64,000 bases of DNA from Bacillus sp. REN16 (GCF_020731355.1 NZ_JAJFZK010000015.1:1-64000), one strand, 5' to 3'. Counted from the stretch's first letter, positions 30,888 to 45,145 are shown. The notes: generated by a model not told the origin, from the letters alone. Made by a program: numbers and translations.

Positions 30888-32966
30888 ATGGCAAGAGAGT
30901 TCTCCTTAGAAAACACTCGTAATATCGGTATCATGGCACACATCGATGCTGGTAAAACAACGACCACTGAGCGTATCCTTTATTACACTGGTAAAATTCA
31001 CAAACTTGGTGAAACCCACGAAGGTGCGTCTCAAATGGACTGGATGGAGCAAGAACAGGAACGCGGTATTACAATTACATCTGCTGCAACTACTGCATCA
31101 TGGAAGGGTCACCGCGTTAACATCATCGACACTCCAGGACACGTAGACTTCACAGTAGAGGTTGAACGTTCACTTCGTGTACTTGATGGTGCGGTAACTG
31201 TTCTTGATGCACAATCCGGTGTTGAGCCGCAAACTGAAACAGTTTGGCGTCAAGCTACAACATACGGAGTTCCAAGAGCTGTATTCGTAAATAAAATGGA
31301 CAAGATCGGTGCTGACTTTCTATATTCTGTTGGTACACTTCATGACCGTTTACAAGCGAATGCACACCCAATCCAATTACCGATTGGTGCAGAAGATCAA
31401 TTCAGAGGTATTATTGACCTAGTTGAAATGACTGCAACATTCTATGGTAATGACCTTGGTACTGAAATTGAAGAAGGAGAAATTCCTGAAGAATATTTAG
31501 ACCAAGCAAACGAATACCGTGAAAAGCTTGTAGAAGCAGTAGCGGAATTGGATGAAGATTTAATGGAAAGATACCTTGGTGGAGAAGAAATCTCTAACGA
31601 GGAATTGAAAAAGGCTATTCGTACTGCAACACTAAAGGTAGAGTTCTACCCTGTAATGTGTGGTACTGCATTCAAGAACAAAGGTGTTCAAAAAATGCTA
31701 GATGCTGTAATCGATTATCTTCCAGCTCCTACAGATGTTGCATCAATTGAAGGTCATGATGCAGACACTGGAGAAGAAATTGCGCGTCATTCAGACGACA
31801 GTGAGCCGTTCTCAGCTCTTGCGTTTAAAGTAATGACAGATCCTTATGTTGGTAAGTTAACATTCTTCCGTGTATATTCAGGTACTTTAAATTCTGGATC
31901 ATACGTGAAGAACTCAACTAAAGGGAAGCGTGAGCGTGTTGGACGTATCCTTCAAATGCACGCGAACCACCGTGAGGAAATATCAACTGTATATGCAGGT
32001 GATATCGCTGCAGCTGTTGGATTAAAAGATACAACAACTGGTGATACATTGTGTGATGAAAAGGATAATGTAATCCTTGAATCAATGACATTCCCAGAAC
32101 CAGTTATTCAACTATCTGTTGAACCAAAATCAAAAGCTGACCAAGACAAGATGTCTACAGCTTTACAAAAGCTTCAAGAAGAAGATCCAACATTTAGAGC
32201 ACACACTGACCAAGAAACAGGTCAAACAATCATCGCTGGTATGGGTGAGTTACACTTAGACGTACTAGTAGATCGTATGAAACGTGAGTTCAAAGTAGAA
32301 GCAAACGTTGGTGCTCCACAAGTTGCATACCGCGAAACATTCCGTCAATCTGCACAGGTTGAAGGTAAATTCGCTCGTCAATCTGGTGGACGCGGACAAT
32401 ACGGACACGTTTGGATTGAATTCTCACCAAACGAAGAAGGAAAAGGCTTCGAATTTGAAAACGGAATTGTTGGTGGGGTAGTTCCACGTGAATACATCCC
32501 TGCTGTACAAGCTGGTCTAGAAGACGCTCTTGATAGAGGGGTTCTAGCAGGTTATCCGTTAGTTGACATTAAAGCTAGACTTTATGATGGTTCATACCAT
32601 GATGTTGACTCTAGTGAAATGGCGTTTAAGATTGCTGCATCAATGGCACTTAAAAACGCTGCTTCAAAATGTCAACCAGTTATCCTTGAGCCTGTTATGA
32701 GAGTTGAAGTTGTTATTCCTGAAGAATACATGGGCGACATTATGGGAGGTATTACTTCTCGTCGTGGACGTGTTGAAGGAATGGAAGCTCGCGGTAACGC
32801 TCAAGTAGTACGTGCTATGGTTCCACTTTCTGAAATGTTTGGTTACGCTACTTCATTACGTTCTAATACACAAGGTCGTGGAGTATTCACAATGCACTTC
32901 GATCACTATGAAGAAGTACCAAAATCAATTTCTGAAGAAATTATCAAAAAAAATAAAGGTGAATAA
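30888..32966 (+). CDS. fusA: FusA, translation elongation factor G
   Basis: EF-G catalyses GTP-dependent translocation on the ribosome. The 692-residue protein has the G1 motif AHIDAGKTT near residue 17, the switch I block [11 protein letters not shown], the G3 motif DTPGHVDF and the G4 motif NKMD. Domain IV has the conserved GGRGQYGHV. Length and sequence match the single-copy bacterial EF-G type. AAGGAGAAA precedes the ATG. Confidence 0.99.
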   Translation: MAREFSLENTRNIGIMAHIDAGKTTTTERILYYTGKIHKLGETHEGASQMDWMEQEQERGITITSAATTASWKGHRVNIIDTPGHVDFTVEVERSLRVLDGAVTVLDAQSGVEPQTETVWRQATTYGVPRAVFVNKMDKIGADFLYSVGTLHDRLQANAHPIQLPIGAEDQFRGIIDLVEMTATFYGNDLGTEIEEGEIPEEYLDQANEYREKLVEAVAELDEDLMERYLGGEEISNEELKKAIRTATLKVEFYPVMCGTAFKNKGVQKMLDAVIDYLPAPTDVASIEGHDADTGEEIARHSDDSEPFSALAFKVMTDPYVGKLTFFRVYSGTLNSGSYVKNSTKGKRERVGRILQMHANHREEISTVYAGDIAAAVGLKDTTTGDTLCDEKDNVILESMTFPEPVIQLSVEPKSKADQDKMSTALQKLQEEDPTFRAHTDQETGQTIIAGMGELHLDVLVDRMKREFKVEANVGAPQVAYRETFRQSAQVEGKFARQSGGRGQYGHVWIEFSPNEEGKGFEFENGIVGGVVPREYIPAVQAGLEDALDRGVLAGYPLVDIKARLYDGSYHDVDSSEMAFKIAASMALKNAASKCQPVILEPVMRVEVVIPEEYMGDIMGGITSRRGRVEGMEARGNAQVVRAMVPLSEMFGYATSLRSNTQGRGVFTMHFDHYEEVPKSISEEIIKKNKGE

Positions 32967-33011
32967 TTGATTTTCATCTTTACATCAAGTATAACTACTT
33001 ATGTAGACTCT

Positions 33012-33033
33012 GAAAGTGGGATAACCCACTTTC
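33012..33033 (+). other. Perfect hairpin in the fusA-tuf gap
   Basis: GAAAGTGGG pairs perfectly with CCCACTTTC around ATAA. No T run follows, so it is not an intrinsic terminator. It may stabilise the tuf mRNA or mark a processing site. Confidence 0.55.
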
Positions 33034-33086
33034 GGGATATCATACTTTAAAATATAAAATAACAAATACTTAAGGAGGCTTTTCAA

Positions 33087-34277
33087 ATGGGAAAAGAGAA
33101 ATTTGACCGTTCGAAACCACATGCTAATATTGGTACAATTGGACACGTTGACCATGGTAAAACTACTTTAACAGCTGCTATCACTTCTGTTCTTGCTAAA
33201 AGAAGCGGAAAAGGTACTGCAATGGGGTATGATCAAATCGATGGTGCTCCTGAAGAGAGAGAACGTGGAATCACAATCTCAACTTCTCACGTTGAGTACG
33301 AAACTGACAACCGTCACTACGCACACGTTGACTGCCCAGGACACGCTGACTACGTTAAGAACATGATTACTGGTGCTGCTCAAATGGACGGCGGTATCCT
33401 AGTTGTATCTGCTGCTGATGGCCCAATGCCACAAACTCGTGAGCACATCCTTCTTTCTCGTCAAGTAGGTGTTCCTTACCTAGTTGTATTCATGAACAAA
33501 TGTGACATGGTAGATGACGAAGAATTATTAGAATTAGTAGAAATGGAAGTTCGTGACCTTCTTTCTGAATACGAATTCCCTGGTGACGATGTACCAGTAA
33601 TTAAAGGTTCTGCTCTTAAGGCTCTTGAAGGTGAAGCTGAGTGGGAAGACAAAATTATTGAATTAATGGCTGCTGTTGATGAGTACGTTCCAACTCCAGT
33701 ACGTGACACTGAAAAACCATTCATGATGCCAGTTGAGGATGTATTCTCAATCACTGGTCGTGGAACTGTTGCTACAGGTCGTGTTGAGCGTGGACAAGTT
33801 AAAGTTGGTGAAGTAGTTGAAATCATCGGTTTAACTGAAGAGCCAAAAACAACTACTGTAACAGGTGTTGAAATGTTCCGTAAGCTTCTTGATTTTGCTG
33901 AAGCTGGTGACAACATTGGTGCACTTCTTCGTGGGGTTGCTCGTGAAGACATCCAACGTGGTCAAGTACTTGCTAAACCAGGTACAATCAAGCCACACAC
34001 AAAGTTCAAAGCTGAAGTTTACGTTTTATCAAAAGAAGAAGGTGGACGTCACACTCCATTCTTCTCAAATTATCGCCCGCAGTTCTACTTCCGTACAACT
34101 GATGTAACTGGAATTTGTAACCTTCCAGAAGGCGTAGAAATGGTAATGCCTGGTGACAACATCGAAATGACTGTTGAACTAATCGCTTCAGTTGCAATCG
34201 AAGAAGGAACTAAGTTCTCAATTCGTGAAGGTGGACGTACAGTAGGCGCTGGCGTTGTTGCTTCTATTCAAGAGTAA
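33087..34277 (+). CDS. tuf: Tuf, translation elongation factor Tu
   Basis: EF-Tu delivers aminoacyl-tRNA to the ribosomal A site. The 396-residue protein has GHVDHGKTT near residue 18, the switch region [27 protein letters not shown], and [10 protein letters not shown]. Codon use is heavily biased to a small set, as expected for a very highly expressed gene. The ATG follows AAGGAGGC. A strong terminator follows, closing the str operon. Confidence 0.99.
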   Translation: MGKEKFDRSKPHANIGTIGHVDHGKTTLTAAITSVLAKRSGKGTAMGYDQIDGAPEERERGITISTSHVEYETDNRHYAHVDCPGHADYVKNMITGAAQMDGGILVVSAADGPMPQTREHILLSRQVGVPYLVVFMNKCDMVDDEELLELVEMEVRDLLSEYEFPGDDVPVIKGSALKALEGEAEWEDKIIELMAAVDEYVPTPVRDTEKPFMMPVEDVFSITGRGTVATGRVERGQVKVGEVVEIIGLTEEPKTTTVTGVEMFRKLLDFAEAGDNIGALLRGVAREDIQRGQVLAKPGTIKPHTKFKAEVYVLSKEEGGRHTPFFSNYRPQFYFRTTDVTGICNLPEGVEMVMPGDNIEMTVELIASVAIEEGTKFSIREGGRTVGAGVVASIQE

Positions 34278-34295
34278 TAACAATACGTTTTCAAA

Positions 34296-34325
34296 AACAG
34301 GCGGATCATCCGCCTGTTTTTTTTT
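34296..34325 (+). terminator. Intrinsic terminator of the str operon
   Basis: AACAGGCGG pairs with CCGCCTGTT around ATCAT and is followed by a long T run to 34325, about 20 bases after tuf. Confidence 0.93.
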
Positions 34326-34429
34326 GCACAGTTTCTTCTATATATATTGAAAAAAATATGTGATCGAATAAGGAAAACAAAACGAACGCAATTTCCATTA
34401 TCTTACGCAAAAATATATTGGGACTTTTG

Positions 34430-34458
34430 TTGAAATGTCTACTGATGGTGTGTATAAT
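34430..34458 (+). promoter_or_regulatory. S10 operon promoter P1
   Basis: TTGAAA (34430-34435), a 17-base spacer and TATAAT (34453-34458). This is the stronger looking of two tandem promoters before rpsJ. Confidence 0.75.
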
Positions 34459-34498
34459 TGAAAAAGTGCGAAAGACATGCATAAAACGAAGAATAATG

Positions 34499-34527
34499 TT
34501 GCATTTCGTATTTGGTTTCTATATAAT
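34499..34527 (+). promoter_or_regulatory. S10 operon promoter P2
   Basis: TTGCAT (34499-34504), a 17-base spacer and TATAAT (34522-34527), 69 bases downstream of P1. Both would produce leaders containing the structured element at 34557-34615. Confidence 0.6.
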
Positions 34528-34556
34528 AGACAATGTTGGTCTTTGACTGCGATGAT

Positions 34557-34615
34557 GTGGAAGGTTGCTGATACACCCGGCCGCTTTGCCATGGCGAGTG
34601 TAAGGAAATTTCCAC
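34557..34615 (+). promoter_or_regulatory. Structured S10 operon leader element
   Basis: An outer stem of GTGGAA with TTCCAC encloses an inner ACAC/GTGT stem and a GCCGCTTTGCC segment. From memory, similar sequence occurs before rpsJ in other Bacillus, which suggests a conserved leader. There is no T run. The rest of the 34326-34660 gap holds the two promoters and the rpsJ ribosome binding site AAGGAGGG. Confidence 0.45.
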
Positions 34616-34639
34616 GGAGAAGGTCTATTTTAAAAATAG

Positions 34640-34969
<330 letters not shown>

Positions 34970-35013
34970 TTTTAAAATGAAATATAACGTAAATATTATA
35001 GGAGGTGTGACTA

Positions 35014-35643
35014 ATGACCAAAGGAATCTTAGGAAGAAAAGTTGGTATGACTCAAGTGTTCGTAGGTAATGGTGAGCTTATCCCTGTAACTGTAATCGAA
35101 GCTGCTGCAAACGTAGTTCTTCAAAAGAAATCAGTTGAAACTGACGGCTATGAGGCTGTACAAATCGGTTTCGAAGACAAAAGAGAAAAGCTTTCAAACA
35201 AACCAGAAAAGGGTCATGCATCAAAAGCAAACACTGCACCTAAGCGCTTCGTTCGCGAATTACGCGGAGTTAACTTAGATGAGTATGAAGTTGGTCAGGA
35301 AGTCAAAGTTGATATCTTCGCTGAAGGAGATATTGTAGATGTAACAGGAATTTCAAAAGGTAAAGGATTCCAAGGTGCAATCAAGCGCCACGGACAATCT
35401 CGCGGACCTATGTCTCACGGTTCTCGTTATCACCGTCGTCCTGGTTCAATGGGACCTGTAGCTCCGAACCGTGTGTTCAAAAACAAACTTCTACCTGGTC
35501 GTATGGGTGGAGAACGTATCACAGTACAAAACTTAGAGATCGTGAAAGTAGATACAGAACGTAATCTTCTTCTAGTAAAAGGTAATGTACCTGGTCCGAG
35601 AAAATCTGTTATTACAGTAAAAAGTGCTGTTAAAGCAAAGTAA
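35014..35643 (+). CDS. rplC: Ribosomal protein L3 (uL3)
   Basis: L3 is an early 50S assembly protein whose long loop reaches the peptidyl transferase centre. The 209-residue product starts [15 protein letters not shown] and has the central extension [15 protein letters not shown] and [22 protein letters not shown] precedes the ATG. It is 25 bases from rplD. Confidence 0.98.
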   Translation: MTKGILGRKVGMTQVFVGNGELIPVTVIEAAANVVLQKKSVETDGYEAVQIGFEDKREKLSNKPEKGHASKANTAPKRFVRELRGVNLDEYEVGQEVKVDIFAEGDIVDVTGISKGKGFQGAIKRHGQSRGPMSHGSRYHRRPGSMGPVAPNRVFKNKLLPGRMGGERITVQNLEIVKVDTERNLLLVKGNVPGPRKSVITVKSAVKAK

Positions 35644-35668
35644 CTTACTAGGAAAGGAGGACATTTGA

Positions 35669-36292
35669 ATGCCTAAAGTATCATTGTATAACCAAACTGG
35701 TTCAGCTGTTGGAGAAATCGAATTAAACGATTCTGTATTCGGTATTGAGCCAAATCAACAAGTATTGTTCGATGCAGTAATCATGCAAAGAGCTTCCTTA
35801 CGTCAAGGAACTCACAAAACTAAAATCCGCTCAGAAGTAGCTGGCGGAGGACGTAAACCATGGCGTCAAAAGGGTACTGGTCGTGCTCGTCAAGGTTCAA
35901 TCCGTTCACCACAATGGCGTGGCGGTGGAACTGTATTTGGTCCAACTCCAAGAAGCTATTCTTTCAAATTACCTAAAAAAGTACGCCGTTTAGCAATCAA
36001 ATCTGCTTTATCTACTAAGGTATTAGAGGAAAACATCCTAGTATTAGAAAATCTAGTATTTGATGCTCCTAAAACAAAAGACATGGTTGCGGTACTGAAA
36101 GGATTAAACGTAGATCGTAAGGCGTTAATCGTAACTGCGGACGTAAATGAAGCAGTAGAACTTTCAGCACGTAATATTCCTGGAGTAACTGTTGTTGCTG
36201 CAAATGGAGTAAGTGTTCTTGATGTTCTAAACCATGATAAGCTTGTGATTACTAAAGCTGCGGTGCAAAAAGTAGAGGAGGTGCTCGCATAA
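35669..36292 (+). CDS. rplD: Ribosomal protein L4 (uL4)
   Basis: The tunnel-wall loop of this 207-residue 50S protein ([20 protein letters not shown] around residue 65-90) is unaltered compared with macrolide-sensitive Bacillus sequences as I remember them. In E. coli L4 represses its own operon; no E. coli-type leader is recognisable here. The stop overlaps the rplW start by one base (TAATG). Confidence 0.98.
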   Translation: MPKVSLYNQTGSAVGEIELNDSVFGIEPNQQVLFDAVIMQRASLRQGTHKTKIRSEVAGGGRKPWRQKGTGRARQGSIRSPQWRGGGTVFGPTPRSYSFKLPKKVRRLAIKSALSTKVLEENILVLENLVFDAPKTKDMVAVLKGLNVDRKALIVTADVNEAVELSARNIPGVTVVAANGVSVLDVLNHDKLVITKAAVQKVEEVLA

Positions 36293-36579
36293 TGAAAGAT
36301 CCTCGTGATATTATTAAGAGCCCTGTTATTACTGAACGTTCATCAGACCTAATGGCTGAAAAGAAATACACATTTGATGTTGACGTGAAATCTAACAAAA
36401 CTGAAGTTAAAGTTGCTATTGAGCAAATTTTCGGTGTGAAGATTGAAAAAGTAAACATCATGAACTACAAAGGTAAGTTCAAACGTGTAGGACGTCACAG
36501 TGGATATACAAATCGTCGCAGAAAAGCAATCGTTAAATTAACTGCTGATAGCAAAGAAATCGAATTCTTTGAAGTTTAA
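36292..36579 (+). CDS. rplW: Ribosomal protein L23 (uL23)
   Basis: L23 lies at the polypeptide exit and docks trigger factor and SRP. The 95-residue protein has the N-terminal [20 protein letters not shown] and the RNA-binding loop [20 protein letters not shown]. Its start overlaps the rplD stop, so translation is coupled. Confidence 0.97.
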   Translation: MKDPRDIIKSPVITERSSDLMAEKKYTFDVDVKSNKTEVKVAIEQIFGVKIEKVNIMNYKGKFKRVGRHSGYTNRRRKAIVKLTADSKEIEFFEV

Positions 36580-36605
36580 TTTTATAGAGAAGGAGGGAAA
36601 TAGAG

Positions 36606-37436
36606 ATGGCGATTAAACATTACAAACCAACCTCTAATGGTCGTCGTGGAATGACAACTTTAGATTTTTCTGTCATTACTACTGACAAACCGGAAAAATC
36701 ATTACTAGCGCCTATTCATAGAAAAGGCGGACGTAATAACCAAGGTAAAATTACAGTACGTCATCAAGCTGGCGGACACAAGCGTCAATACCGTGTAATC
36801 GACTTTAAACGCGATAAAGATGGTATACCAGGACGCGTTGCTACGATCGAATATGATCCAAACCGTTCAGCTAACATTGCATTAATCAACTATGCAGATG
36901 GAGAAAAACGTTACATTCTTGCTCCAAAAAACCTAGAAGTAGGTGTGGAGGTATTTTCAGGTCCTGAAGCTGACATTAAAGTAGGTAACGCTCTTCCGTT
37001 AGCAAATATCCCAGTAGGTACAGTTGTTCACAATATCGAATTAAAGCCTGGTAAAGGCGGTCAATTAATTCGTTCTGCTGGTACTTCTGCACAAGTACTT
37101 GGTAAAGAAGGTAAATATGTTCTTGTTCGTTTAAATTCAGGCGAAGTTCGTATGATCCTTGCTACTTGCCGCGCTACTGTTGGTCAAGTGGGTAACGAAC
37201 AACATGAACTAGTTAACATTGGTAAAGCAGGTCGTAACCGTTGGTTAGGTAAACGCCCAACTGTACGTGGATCTGTAATGAACCCTAACGATCACCCACA
37301 TGGTGGTGGTGAAGGTAAAGCACCTATCGGACGTAAGTCACCAATGACTCCGTGGGGTAAACCAACTCTTGGTGCGAAAACTCGTAAGAAGAAAAACAAA
37401 TCAGATAAATTTATCGTACGTCGTCGTAAAAAATAA
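36606..37436 (+). CDS. rplB: Ribosomal protein L2 (uL2)
   Basis: L2 contacts the peptidyl transferase centre and bridges to the 30S. The 276-residue protein has the conserved histidine block [18 protein letters not shown] near residue 225 and a basic C-terminal tail. GAAGGAGGG lies upstream. A hairpin separates it from rpsS. Confidence 0.98.
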   Translation: MAIKHYKPTSNGRRGMTTLDFSVITTDKPEKSLLAPIHRKGGRNNQGKITVRHQAGGHKRQYRVIDFKRDKDGIPGRVATIEYDPNRSANIALINYADGEKRYILAPKNLEVGVEVFSGPEADIKVGNALPLANIPVGTVVHNIELKPGKGGQLIRSAGTSAQVLGKEGKYVLVRLNSGEVRMILATCRATVGQVGNEQHELVNIGKAGRNRWLGKRPTVRGSVMNPNDHPHGGGEGKAPIGRKSPMTPWGKPTLGAKTRKKKNKSDKFIVRRRKK

Positions 37437-37439
37437 CGG

Positions 37440-37475
37440 GATTGTGCTACGGTTCACCGGAACCGTAGGTCAATC
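37440..37475 (+). other. Hairpin in the rplB-rpsS gap
   Basis: CTACGGTT pairs perfectly with AACCGTAG around CACCGG, and GATTG/CAATC extends the helix after a small internal loop. There is no T run. The rpsS ribosome binding site follows at once, so the structure could affect S19 synthesis. Confidence 0.55.
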
Positions 37476-37493
37476 ACGAAGGGAGGTTCACTT

Positions 37494-37772
37494 ATGGGAC
37501 GCAGTTTGAAAAAAGGACCTTTTGTAGATGATCATTTATTGAAAAAGGTTGAAAATCTAAACGGATCTGAAAAGAAACAAGTTATTAAGACTTGGTCACG
37601 CCGTTCAACGATTTTCCCTCAATTCATCGGTAATACAATTGCGGTATATGATGGTCGTAAACATGTGCCAGTCTATGTTACTGAAGATATGGTAGGTCAC
37701 AAACTTGGTGAATTCGCACCAACTCGTACTTACAAAGGTCACGCAAATGACGATAAGAAAACAAGACGCTAA
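37494..37772 (+). CDS. rpsS: Ribosomal protein S19 (uS19)
   Basis: This 92-residue 30S head protein contacts S13 and the A-site finger. It starts [19 protein letters not shown] and has the conserved [26 protein letters not shown] precedes the ATG. It is followed closely by rplV. Confidence 0.98.
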   Translation: MGRSLKKGPFVDDHLLKKVENLNGSEKKQVIKTWSRRSTIFPQFIGNTIAVYDGRKHVPVYVTEDMVGHKLGEFAPTRTYKGHANDDKKTRR

Positions 37773-37789
37773 TGAGAGGAGGATTATCT

Positions 37790-38131
37790 ATGCAAGCTAA
37801 AGCTGTTGCGAGAACAGTTCGTATTGCTCCTCGTAAAGTTCGTTTAGTAGCAGATTTAATTCGAGGCAAGCAAGTAGGTGAAGCAGTTGCAATCCTACGT
37901 CATACACCAAAAGCTGCTTCTCCTATTGTAGAAAAAGTATTAAATTCTGCGATTGCGAATGCAGAGCATAACTACGAAATGGACGCTAATAACCTAGTTA
38001 TTACTGAAGCATATGTAAATGAAGGTCCAACATTAAAAAGATTCCGTCCAAGAGCTATGGGACGTGCAAGCCAAATAAACAAGCGCACTAGCCACATTAC
38101 AATCGTGGTATCAGAAAAGAAGGAGGGATAA
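37790..38131 (+). CDS. rplV: Ribosomal protein L22 (uL22)
   Basis: The beta-hairpin of this 113-residue protein ([20 protein letters not shown]) lines the exit tunnel and shows no insertion or deletion of the macrolide-resistance kind. The start at 37790 ([16 protein letters not shown]) follows GAGAGGAGG; the in-frame ATG at 37772 overlaps the end of rpsS and lacks a binding site. Confidence 0.97.
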   Translation: MQAKAVARTVRIAPRKVRLVADLIRGKQVGEAVAILRHTPKAASPIVEKVLNSAIANAEHNYEMDANNLVITEAYVNEGPTLKRFRPRAMGRASQINKRTSHITIVVSEKKEG

Positions 38132-38134
38132 GTA

Positions 38135-39414
<1,280 letters not shown>

Positions 39415-39442
39415 TCGATAACCAGGAAGGAGGTCTACGATA

Positions 39443-39706
39443 GTGAGTGAACGTAACCAACGCAAAGTCTACACAGGACGTGTTGTATCTGACAAAATGG
39501 ATAAAACAGTCACTGTTCTTGTAGAAACTTATAAGAAACATTCACTTTACGGGAAACGCGTAAAGTATTCAAAGAAATTTAAAGCTCATGATGAAAACAA
39601 TGTTGCAAAAGCTGGCGACATCGTTAGAATTATGGAGACTCGCCCATTATCTGCTACTAAACGCTTCCGTCTTGTTGAAGTAGTAGAAAAAGCAGTTATT
39701 ATCTAA
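39443..39706 (+). CDS. rpsQ: Ribosomal protein S17 (uS17)
   Basis: This 87-residue OB-fold protein binds helix 11 of 16S rRNA early in 30S assembly. It starts with GTG after AAGGAGG and has the hallmark [17 protein letters not shown] and [15 protein letters not shown] small hairpin, TTCGGAT with ATCCGAA (39717-39739), lies between its stop and the rplN binding site. Confidence 0.97.
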   Translation: MSERNQRKVYTGRVVSDKMDKTVTVLVETYKKHSLYGKRVKYSKKFKAHDENNVAKAGDIVRIMETRPLSATKRFRLVEVVEKAVII

Positions 39707-39753
39707 TTAAATTTTGTTCGGATCAATCAATAATCCGAAGGGAGGTTTCATGA

Positions 39754-40122
<369 letters not shown>

Positions 40123-40159
40123 TTCGAAATTGATTGGCCTTTAAGGAGGTGCGAAATAG

Positions 40160-40471
40160 ATGCATGTAAAAAAGGGTGACAAGGTACAGGTTATTTCAGG
40201 GAAAGATAAAGGTAAACAAGGTGTGATCCTTGAAAGCTACCCAAAGAAAGACCGTGTTCTTGTTGAAGGCGTTAATATCGTAAAAAAACACTCAAAACCG
40301 TCTCAAGTGAATCCACAAGGTGGAATCATTAGCCAAGAGGCACCTATTCATGTATCAAATGTAATGCCATTAGATCCTAAATCTGGTAACCCAACACGTG
40401 TTGGTTACAAAGAAGTTAATGGCAAAAAGGTACGTGTAGCAAACAAATCTGGTGAAGTTTTAGATAAATAG
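40160..40471 (+). CDS. rplX: Ribosomal protein L24 (uL24)
   Basis: L24 is an assembly initiator of the 50S near the exit tunnel. The 103-residue product has an N-terminal KOW motif ([20 protein letters not shown]) and a C-terminal extension typical of bacteria. AAGGAGGTG precedes the ATG. Confidence 0.97.
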   Translation: MHVKKGDKVQVISGKDKGKQGVILESYPKKDRVLVEGVNIVKKHSKPSQVNPQGGIISQEAPIHVSNVMPLDPKSGNPTRVGYKEVNGKKVRVANKSGEVLDK

Positions 40472-40495
40472 TAAACGAAGAAAGGAGGTATTTAC

Positions 40496-41663
<1,168 letters not shown>

Positions 41664-41691
41664 TAGCTTGATAAGAATGGAGGTGTAGTAC

Positions 41692-42228
41692 ATGTCACGT
41701 ATTGGTAAAAAACCAATTGAAATTCCATCTGGTGTTACTGTAACTTTTAACGGTAATACTGTTACTGTAAAAGGACCAAAAGGCGAGTTAACTCGTGCTT
41801 TCCATCCTGATATGCAAATCAATGTTGAAGACAACGTGATCAGCGTTGCTCGTCCAACTGAAAATAAAGAACACCGTGCTCTTCACGGAACAACTCGCAG
41901 TCTTTTAGGAAACATGGTTGAAGGTGTATCCAAAGGGTTTGAAAGAGGCTTAGAGCTAATCGGGGTCGGATACCGTGCTCAAAAAGCTGGAAATAAGCTT
42001 GTACTAAACGTTGGATATTCTCACCCAGTAGAAATCGTTCCAGAGACTGGCGTTGAAATCGATGTTCCTTCTAACACTAAAATTATTGTTAAAGGTATCG
42101 ACAAAGAACGTGTTGGCGCGTTAGCTGCTAATATTCGTGGTGTACGTCCGCCTGAGCCTTATAAAGGAAAAGGTATTCGTTACGAAGGTGAATTTGTTCG
42201 TCGTAAGGAAGGTAAAACTGCGAAGTAA
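41692..42228 (+). CDS. rplF: Ribosomal protein L6 (uL6)
   Basis: L6 lies near the sarcin-ricin loop and the factor-binding site. The 178-residue protein has two related domains and the C-terminal signature [21 protein letters not shown] precedes the ATG. Confidence 0.98.
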   Translation: MSRIGKKPIEIPSGVTVTFNGNTVTVKGPKGELTRAFHPDMQINVEDNVISVARPTENKEHRALHGTTRSLLGNMVEGVSKGFERGLELIGVGYRAQKAGNKLVLNVGYSHPVEIVPETGVEIDVPSNTKIIVKGIDKERVGALAANIRGVRPPEPYKGKGIRYEGEFVRRKEGKTAK

Positions 42229-42260
42229 GCCTTTTTAGGTAAAAGAAAGGAGAGACGTAA

Positions 42261-42623
42261 ATGATTACGAAAAAGGATAAAAATGCAGTTCGCAGAAAAA
42301 GACATGCTCGTGTTCGTTCTCGTGTTTCAGGAACTGCTGCTCGTCCTCGCTTAAATGTGTTCCGTTCAAATAAACACATTTACGCTCAATTAATCGATGA
42401 TGTTAACTCAGTAACAATCGTAAGTGCCTCTACATTAGATAAAGAGCTTTCTGTTGAAGGTGCTGGTAACGTAGATGCAGCAACAAAGGTTGGCGAACTA
42501 GTTGCTAAGCGTGGAATTGAAAAAGGAATCAAAGAGGTTGTTTTCGACCGCGGAGGTTACCTATATCACGGCCGTGTTAAAGCATTAGCTGAGGCTGCTC
42601 GTGAAGCTGGATTACAATTTTAA
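42261..42623 (+). CDS. rplR: Ribosomal protein L18 (uL18)
   Basis: L18 binds 5S rRNA and brings it to the central protuberance. The 120-residue product has the basic N-terminus [20 protein letters not shown] and the end [28 protein letters not shown] precedes the ATG. Confidence 0.98.
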   Translation: MITKKDKNAVRRKRHARVRSRVSGTAARPRLNVFRSNKHIYAQLIDDVNSVTIVSASTLDKELSVEGAGNVDAATKVGELVAKRGIEKGIKEVVFDRGGYLYHGRVKALAEAAREAGLQF

Positions 42624-42645
42624 CAAAAAAGGAGGGACATTATAG

Positions 42646-43146
42646 ATGCGTCGCATTGATCCAAATAAATTAGAACTTGAAGAACGCGTAGTTACCGTTA
42701 ACCGTGTTGCTAAGGTTGTAAAAGGTGGACGTCGATTCCGCTTTGCAGCATTAGTAGTAGTTGGTGATAGAAACGGACATGTTGGTTTTGGAACTGGTAA
42801 AGCACAAGAAGTTCCAGATGCAATTCGTAAAGCAATTGAAGATGCTAAAAAGAACCTAATCTCTGTACCGATGGTTGGAACAACAGTTCCTCACCAAGTA
42901 ATTGGTCAATTCGGAGCAGGTGAAGTATTATTAAAGCCTGCATCTGAAGGTACTGGAGTTATCGCTGGTGGACCAGTTCGTGCGGTATTAGAACTTGCTG
43001 GTATCGGTGATATCCTTTCTAAATCATTAGGAACAAACACTCCAGTAAATATGATTCGTGCTACTATTGAAGGCTTAAGTCAATTAAAGCGTGCTGAAGA
43101 AGTAGCTAAGTTACGTGGTAAATCAGTAGAAGAACTGTTAGGATAG
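42646..43146 (+). CDS. rpsE: Ribosomal protein S5 (uS5)
   Basis: S5 contributes to decoding accuracy and mRNA unwinding. The 166-residue protein has the spectinomycin-region loop [18 protein letters not shown] with no deletion, followed by [19 protein letters not shown] precedes the ATG. rpmD follows 13 bases later. Confidence 0.98.
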   Translation: MRRIDPNKLELEERVVTVNRVAKVVKGGRRFRFAALVVVGDRNGHVGFGTGKAQEVPDAIRKAIEDAKKNLISVPMVGTTVPHQVIGQFGAGEVLLKPASEGTGVIAGGPVRAVLELAGIGDILSKSLGTNTPVNMIRATIEGLSQLKRAEEVAKLRGKSVEELLG

Positions 43147-43159
43147 GAGGGAAAACACA

Positions 43160-43342
43160 ATGTCAAACAAATTATCAATTACCCTCACTCGCAGTGTCAT
43201 CGGACGTCCTGAAGACCAACGTGTAACTGTTCGTACTCTTGGATTGAAAAAATTACATCAAACTGTTGTTCATGATGATAATGCTGCGATTCGCGGTATG
43301 ATTAACAAAGTTGCTCACCTAGTTACGGTTAAAGAACAATAA
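43160..43342 (+). CDS. rpmD: Ribosomal protein L30 (uL30)
   Basis: This 60-residue 50S protein has [20 protein letters not shown] and [18 protein letters not shown], as in other Bacillus. AGGAGGG, overlapping the rpsE stop, precedes the ATG. Confidence 0.96.
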   Translation: MSNKLSITLTRSVIGRPEDQRVTVRTLGLKKLHQTVVHDDNAAIRGMINKVAHLVTVKEQ

Positions 43343-43375
43343 TTAGATTTTTTTTTGAAATAAGGAGGTGCCCAA

Positions 43376-43816
43376 ATGAAACTTCATGAATTACAAGCAA
43401 CTGAAGGATCCCGTAAAACTCGTAATCGTGTAGGACGCGGAACTGGTTCAGGTAATGGTAAAACTGCTGGTAGAGGTCATAAAGGTCAAAACTCTCGTTC
43501 TGGTGGCGGTGTTCGTCCAGGATTTGAAGGTGGTCAAATGCCTCTATTCCAACGTTTGCCAAAACGTGGTTTTACAAACATCAATCGCAAAGACTTTGCT
43601 ATTGTTAACCTTGAAACACTAAATCGTTTTGAAGACGGAACAGAAGTAACACCTGAACTTCTAATTGAAACTGGTGTTGTAAGTAAACTTAATGCTGGAA
43701 TTAAGATCCTTGGAAAAGGTACTCTTGATAAAAAGCTAACAGTTAGAGCTCACAAATTCTCCTCTACTGCACAAGAAGCGATTGAAGCTGCTGGCGGAAA
43801 AACAGAGGTGATCTAA
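43376..43816 (+). CDS. rplO: Ribosomal protein L15 (uL15)
   Basis: This 146-residue late-assembly 50S protein has a glycine- and arginine-rich extended N-terminus ([20 protein letters not shown]) and a globular C-terminal domain. AAGGAGGTG precedes the ATG. Its stop overlaps the secY start by one base (TAATG). Confidence 0.97.
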   Translation: MKLHELQATEGSRKTRNRVGRGTGSGNGKTAGRGHKGQNSRSGGGVRPGFEGGQMPLFQRLPKRGFTNINRKDFAIVNLETLNRFEDGTEVTPELLIETGVVSKLNAGIKILGKGTLDKKLTVRAHKFSSTAQEAIEAAGGKTEVI

Positions 43817-45108
43817 TGTTTCAAACAATCTCCAATTTTATGCGCGTTGGTGATATAAGAAACAAAGTTATATTCACCTTACTTATGCTAGTAGTATTTC
43901 GAATCGGCACCTTTATTCCAGTGCCAAATGTCAATGCAGACGTTTTAAAAGCAACTGACAGCAATACAGCGTTCGGCCTCTTAAATACATTTGGTGGTGG
44001 AGCATTGTTTAACTTCTCAATCCTTGCGATGGGAATCATGCCTTACATTACTGCTTCAATTATCATTCAATTGTTGCAAATGGACGTTGTTCCAAAATTT
44101 ACGGAATGGTCCAAGCAAGGGGAAGTTGGACGTCGTAAATTAGCGCAGTTTACTCGCTACGGAACGATCGTGCTAGGATTTATCCAAGCAATAGGTATGT
44201 CAATTGGTTTTAACAATATGTCTAACGGGATGTTAATTGAAAACCCAAATATCGCAACGTATTTATTAATCGCTGTTGTGCTGACTGCTGGTACTGCATT
44301 TTTAATGTGGTTAGGTGAACAAATTACAGCGAAAGGCGTTGGGAACGGGATTTCGATTCTCATTTTCGCGGGTATTGTTGCCGCAATTCCTACAGCTGTA
44401 AATCAAATCTATATTCAACAATTTGAGGATGCAGGGGATCGATTATTCCTAAGCATCATTACTGTTGTTTTACTGCTAGTTGCTGTTGTAGCTGTTGTCA
44501 TAGGTGTAATATTTGTACAACAAGCTTTACGTAAAATTCCAATTCAATATGCAAAGCGGTTAGCTGCTAATAGCCCGGTTGGAGGACACTCCACACATTT
44601 ACCGTTAAAAGTAAATGCGGCTGGAGTTATTCCTGTAATTTTTGCAGTTTCCTTCATTATTACGCCACCAACGATTGCATCGTTCTTTGGTCCTAATGCA
44701 GTAACTGAATGGATTACAAAGTATTTTGATTATACTCAACCTGTTGGGATGATCATATATATCGCGCTAATCATTGCGTTCACATATTTCTATACGTTTG
44801 TTCAAGTTAATCCTGAGCAAATGGCAGATAATTTGAAAAAGCAAGGCGGCTATATTCCAGGGATTCGCCCAGGAAGAAATACGCAAGAATATGTAACAAA
44901 AATTCTGTATCGCTTAACTTTTGTTGGTTCTATTTTCTTAGCAGCTATTTCAGTTCTTCCTGTATTCTTTATAACTTTTGCGAATTTACCGCAGTCTGCA
45001 CAAATTGGTGGAACCAGCTTGCTTATCGTTGTCGGTGTTGCACTAGAAACAATGAAGCAGCTTGAAAGTCAGCTTGTAAAACGTCATTATAAAGGATTTA
45101 TCAAATAA
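43816..45108 (+). CDS. secY: SecY, preprotein translocase channel
   Basis: SecY forms the protein-conducting channel with SecE (17310) and SecG. The 430-residue protein has ten predicted transmembrane segments and starts [18 protein letters not shown]. Conserved cytoplasmic loops include GEVGRRKLAQFTRYG and the RPGRNTQEY region, which interacts with SecA and ribosomes. A 7-bp hairpin (CTGGGAA/TTCCCAG, 45113-45131) without a T run follows. Confidence 0.98.
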   Translation: MFQTISNFMRVGDIRNKVIFTLLMLVVFRIGTFIPVPNVNADVLKATDSNTAFGLLNTFGGGALFNFSILAMGIMPYITASIIIQLLQMDVVPKFTEWSKQGEVGRRKLAQFTRYGTIVLGFIQAIGMSIGFNNMSNGMLIENPNIATYLLIAVVLTAGTAFLMWLGEQITAKGVGNGISILIFAGIVAAIPTAVNQIYIQQFEDAGDRLFLSIITVVLLLVAVVAVVIGVIFVQQALRKIPIQYAKRLAANSPVGGHSTHLPLKVNAAGVIPVIFAVSFIITPPTIASFFGPNAVTEWITKYFDYTQPVGMIIYIALIIAFTYFYTFVQVNPEQMADNLKKQGGYIPGIRPGRNTQEYVTKILYRLTFVGSIFLAAISVLPVFFITFANLPQSAQIGGTSLLIVVGVALETMKQLESQLVKRHYKGFIK

Positions 45109-45145
45109 GGTTCTGGGAATGTTTTTCCCAGCACCTCCAAGATAA

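Noticed and set aside
33476-33952. Long open frame of 158 codons on the - strand within tuf
   Set aside because: It is a mirror frame produced by the strongly biased codon use of tuf; composition is serine/threonine-rich and unlike any protein, with no binding site.
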